A stretch of 64,000 bases of DNA from Palsa-504 sp963756575 (GTDB lineage Bacteria > Actinomycetota > Actinomycetes > Streptosporangiales > Streptosporangiaceae), in NCBI GenBank assembly GCA_963756575.1, contig CAVWOM010000009.1, forward strand, positions 211,618 to 275,617. Reading direction: 5' to 3'. Shown piece by piece: positions 60,811 to 64,000 of this stretch. A program made the translations under genes and the position numbers. Position 1 is the first letter of the stretch; the number at the start of each line of letters is the position of its first letter. The notes beneath the pieces were generated by a model that was not told the origin of the DNA, made no database searches, and saw only the letters and a list, made by a program, of their open reading frames with translations.

Positions 60811-60891
60811 ATGGCACTAATAATGAGAGAGGATCGTGACGACCCCTTCTGGAGTCCCGGTGCGATTCCGCAGAGTCGAGCAGATCCGTAA
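60811..60891 (+). CDS. possible small leader ORF
   Basis: 26 codons (ALIMREDRDDPFWSPGAI then PQSRADP, stop) directly after GGAGGAGGAAA, the best ribosome-binding site in this neighbourhood. It ends 38 bp before the FecR-like gene at 60,930. It may be a leader peptide, or the ribosome-binding site may be chance. No homologue is known to me. Confidence 0.35.
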   Translation: MALIMREDRDDPFWSPGAIPQSRADP

Positions 60892-60929
60892 ACGACCCCC
60901 AATACCTAAAGCTCACAGAGCACTAGTTT

Positions 60930-63096
60930 ATGCGACTAACCCTGCGGACGATGCTGGCTTACGTTGACGACATCCTCGAGGCGGCGGATGCCCAGGATGT
61001 CGGCAAAAAGATCGCGGAGAGCGAGTTTGCCACGGGACTGATGCACCGCATGCGCGATGTTACCCGGCGATTGAGGCTGGGCGCGCCAAAACTCTTTGGC
61101 CGTGGCATCGGGCACGATCCCAACACGGTCGCCGAATACCTCGACAACACGCTTCCATCGGAGCGCGTGGCCGATTTTGAAAAGGTCTGTCTCGAATCGG
61201 ACGTGCATTTGGCGGAGGTGGCCTCGTGCCATCAGATTCTGGCCTTGGTGCTGGGCGAGCCGGCGGAGATCGAAGCGACGGGCCGGCAGCGGATGTACGC
61301 AATGCCGCAGCAGGCCGAATCGGCGGCGCGTGCGCCGGCAACGGCCGAGAAAGTGCCGCGCAACGGCAGCGGCCGTTTAAGCAAACGCCCCAAAAAGAAG
61401 CGGCGCAAAGTGAAGGTGCCCGAATACCTGCGCGAGCCGCGCAGCCCCAGCCGCCGCCGCGCCGCTGGATGCCGCTGGTGGCAGTTGGCTTGTTACTGGT
61501 GCTGGGCGGCGCGGGGCTGTTCACTTACTGGCCGGAGATAGCGCGGCATTTACCCGTTATCAAGCCTGACGAGGCCAGCGAGACCCGCGTCGCAGCCAAC
61601 AACCCCTCGCAGGCCGAGGAAAATCGCGGTGCAAACGCGAACGCCAAAGAGAGTGCACCGACGAATACAGAATCGCCGGCCGAACCCGCGGTCGAAGAAG
61701 ATGCGAATGCGGAGAGTCAATCACCTGCGTCTCGCGCCGACGGTGAAAGATCCAACGGCGAAACACCCGGCGGCGAAACGACGACTCGCCGCACCGATCG
61801 AGCCGCCGGAGATGCTCGATGCCGACCCGGCGGCCCGACCGTCTCGCCCCGCCTCAAAAAAAACCGGCTCCAACAATACAAAGGTCGACGAGGAAGAAGC
61901 GGCTGCCAAGGAGCAACCGGCAGCGGCTACGGCCAGGCGCAGCCCAAAGGCCACGGATGAAGAAGTGCCGCGCGAGGCGGCGTCGGGCGAGGGCATTGGC
62001 CGGCTGATCTCCGACGACGACGTGCTGTTGCGCGGTTGACGGTCAATGGCAGCGCGTTGCCGATCGCGGAACGGTGCACGCCGGCGAACGGCTAGTCGCG
62101 TTGCCCACCTACCGTCCGAGCGTGACCATGAGCAATGGCGTTACGCTGCAATTGATCGGCGGCACGATTGTCTCACTTGAGCCGCCGGCGGATGACGGAG
62201 GGGGCGGATTGAGCTCATTTCCGGTCGCATCCTGCTGCTCACGGTAGCCAAGCCCGAAACCAAGATTCACCTGCGTGCCGGCGATTATCAAGGCACGATT
62301 GAGTTTGGCCGGGACGAGGCGGTGCTGGCGGTGGAACTGCGGCACCTGTTGCCGGAGGGCGCCGATCCCGAGCAGGAACCGGTGCCGACTTCGGTCGATC
62401 TCTATCTCGGCAGCGGTGAAGCGAGCTGGATCGCTCAGAAGGGGCGCAGCGAGAAACTTAGCGGCCATGCGCATTGAACGCTGGGGTGCCGAAGCCGGCG
62501 AGCCAGGCAGACGAAGAGTTGCCCACCTGGATGGAAGCCAATCAACTGAACCCCACGGAGCGGGGCGCCTTGGCCGATGTGGAAACCTTCTTGCGCCGGA
62601 AAGCCGGTCGGTCCTGCCCTGGCCGACCTGGCGACGCACCGCAAGATCGAAAATATCCTGCTGGCAGTGCAAAGCCTGGCCATGATCGACGACTTCGAGC
62701 CCATGGACTCTTGAACGACACCAAATACCGTATCGTTTGGGATCCGCAGATCGAAAGCTTGCGGGCGGCGGTGGCCCGCGGGCCCAAGACGGCCGCCTTG
62801 CTTCGCCAGCGTTTCAAACGTCGCGTGGTAAAGAAGAAAGCGCTGAGCTCTATCGCATGCTCTGGGGTTACACGTCGCAGCAACTGGCCGACGGGGCCGC
62901 GGAGCAGCTTATCGAGTGGCTCGGTGGTGCCGACGACCAGCTCGATTTCCGCGTGCTGAGTTTCTGGAACCTGCACCACATCACCGGGTTCCGCCTGTAC
63001 TATCTGCCAGGTGATCCGGAAAAGCAGCGTCGCACCTCCATCCAGCGCTGGAAGCAGAAGCTCGAATCGGGATTACTGGTGCCCAAGGCGACGTAG
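60930..63096 (+). CDS. single-pass membrane protein with FecR-like domain, frameshifted
   Basis: About 725 residues after repair. The N-terminal cytoplasmic domain is well ordered (MLAYVDDILEAADAQDVGKK; GRGIGHDPNTVAEYLDNTLP; VLGEPAEIEATGRQRMYAM), then a basic stretch, a transmembrane helix (PLVAVGLLLVLGGAGLF), a long Glu/Ala/Pro-rich linker and a FecR-like domain (GQWQRVADRGTVHAGERLVA; MSNGVTLQLIGGTIVSLEP; LLLTVAKPETKIHLRAGDYQ). The C-terminus (YRMLWGYTSQQLADGAAEQL; FWNLHHITGFRLYYLPGD) is another conserved part. FecR-like domains usually act in sigma-factor signalling, but no sigma gene is near. Breaks near 61,445, 61,790, 62,035, 62,210, 62,480, 62,600, 62,690 and 62,830. Confidence 0.72.
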
Positions 63097-64000
63097 GTCG
63101 TAGCACAGCAGCTTGTCCTGGTTGTGCAGGTAAAGGCAACCGCCCGCGATGACCGGATGCGGCCAGGCGTAGGCTCACTGCGGTACGGCTGCTCAAAGCG
63201 GCCCTTGAGCTCGAAGCCCTCCGGCTTGGCAACGACCAGACTCACCAGCCCGTCTTCACCGCGGCAATAGAGCAGGCCGTCGGCATACACGAGTGAGCAC
63301 TTACCGCAGGAGCGGTCTTGCCACAGCGACTTGCCCGTTTTGAAGTCGAGGCAGCGAAGTACGCGGTCGTCGCAGCCGTACAGGCAATCGTCGACCAGCA
63401 CCATGCCGCCATGATGGTTGTTCATATCGCGAGTGAAATAGACCTCGTTCGCCTCCCAGTTCTTGCGGTTCTTTTTCAGGCGCACGAGCCCGCCGCCGGT
63501 CGAGTAGTCGGAGGCGGCGAACACACAGTCGTCGCCAAATACGGGCGTGGCGCAGTTGGCCGTGACGTTGGCCGGTTTGTCATACTGCCAGAGCAGGCTG
63601 CCGTTCTTCGCGCTGACACCCACCAGCGCCTGCTTGGTGAACTGCACGTATTGTTTGATGCCGCCTACCTGGATGGCGATCATCGAGGCATAGTCGGCCG
63701 TAGCGCCAACGTCGACCGCCAAACCGGCTTGCCGCTGGTCTTGAGCAGGGCCAGGATGGTGGCCTGTTCGCCGCCGGGCGTGCAGAGCACCCATTTGTCG
63801 TCGACCAGCACCGACTCCGCGTAGCCCCAGTTGCCCACCTGTCCGCCAAACTCGCCGACCAGGTCGTGCCGCCAGAAAACCTTGCCGCTTCTGGCATCGA
63901 GACAGACAAGATTGCCATTGAGGCCGAGCGCGTAGACGCGATTGCCATCGACCGTGGGCGTTGACCGAGGGCCGGGATGACCGCCCCCGTCCCGGCGTAT
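63073..64000 (-). CDS. PQQ-like beta-propeller protein, 5' end beyond window, frameshifted
   Basis: About 310 C-terminal residues. Propeller motifs: SGKVFWRHDLVG-type segments near 63,870, NGSLLWQYDKPANVTANCAT, VLRCLDFKTGKSLWQDRSCG, LVYADGLLYCRGEDGLVSL, and the end LYLHNQDKLLCYDLRRLGHQ with a stop at 63,073. The family folds as a propeller of tryptophan-docked blades. Its 3' end overlaps the convergent FecR-like gene by 24 bp. Frame breaks near 63,720 and 63,175. Confidence 0.78.

Overview
The window looks like two unrelated bacterial genomes joined end to end. Bases 1 to about 27,980 are very GC-rich and read as an actinomycete: PucR, PaaX, NarL-type two-component genes, an ECF sigma factor, FtsX-family exporters, GTG/TTG starts and 4-bp start/stop overlaps. 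From about 27,983 to the end the DNA is less GC-rich and reads as a planctomycete (Pirellulales-like): DUF1559 and DUF1501 proteins, FGly sulfatases (one with HEAT-like repeats), PQQ-propeller proteins, a TPR/TolQ pair, an OprP-type porin, a VIT-VWA protein and many palindromic intergenic repeats. The join cuts a cyclase gene on one side and metH on the other, so a chimeric assembly is the simplest explanation. The left part has three single-base frameshifts; the right part has one every few hundred bases, mostly +1 insertions. I therefore describe most broken genes there as whole genes with sequence errors.

Left part: an aldehyde dehydrogenase (cut by the window edge) diverges from a PucR regulator coupled to a homocysteine methyltransferase/MTHFR-like fusion whose MTHFR half has lost key residues. 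Next come an FtsX-type permease, a PaaX regulator and a divergent MetE-like zinc methyltransferase. Bases 9,121-16,190 form a visibly less GC-rich block: an alpha/beta hydrolase, a caspase-STAND NTPase-WD40 giant protein and a bPH2 membrane protein in overlapping genes, facing a polytopic membrane protein. This is the best candidate for a new conflict or cell-death system. Bases 16,256-27,980 hold two more FtsX-type permeases, two response regulators, an ECF sigma factor with a membrane partner, and a coupled cyclase/ABC ATPase/histidine kinase operon, probably one regulated export and envelope-stress unit.

Right part: metH (5' end lost), sulfatase-HEAT, PQQ protein, an FHA-GAF-sigma54 activator, cobalamin genes cbiET and cbiG (cofactor supply for MetH) with two unknown genes between them, a second sulfatase beside a Gfo/Idh/MocA remnant, a porin, a TSUP transporter, a MerR/VIT-VWA pair with a near-perfect leaderless promoter, a VapBC-type toxin-antitoxin pair, TolQ and TPR genes, DUF1501, a DUF1559 protein with a small lipoprotein, a CE15-like esterase, an LRR protein, a FecR-like membrane protein and a second PQQ protein cut by the window end. 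Several families of palindromic repeats, some with compensatory stem changes, fill the intergenic gaps. No rRNA, tRNA, transposase or CRISPR array was seen.
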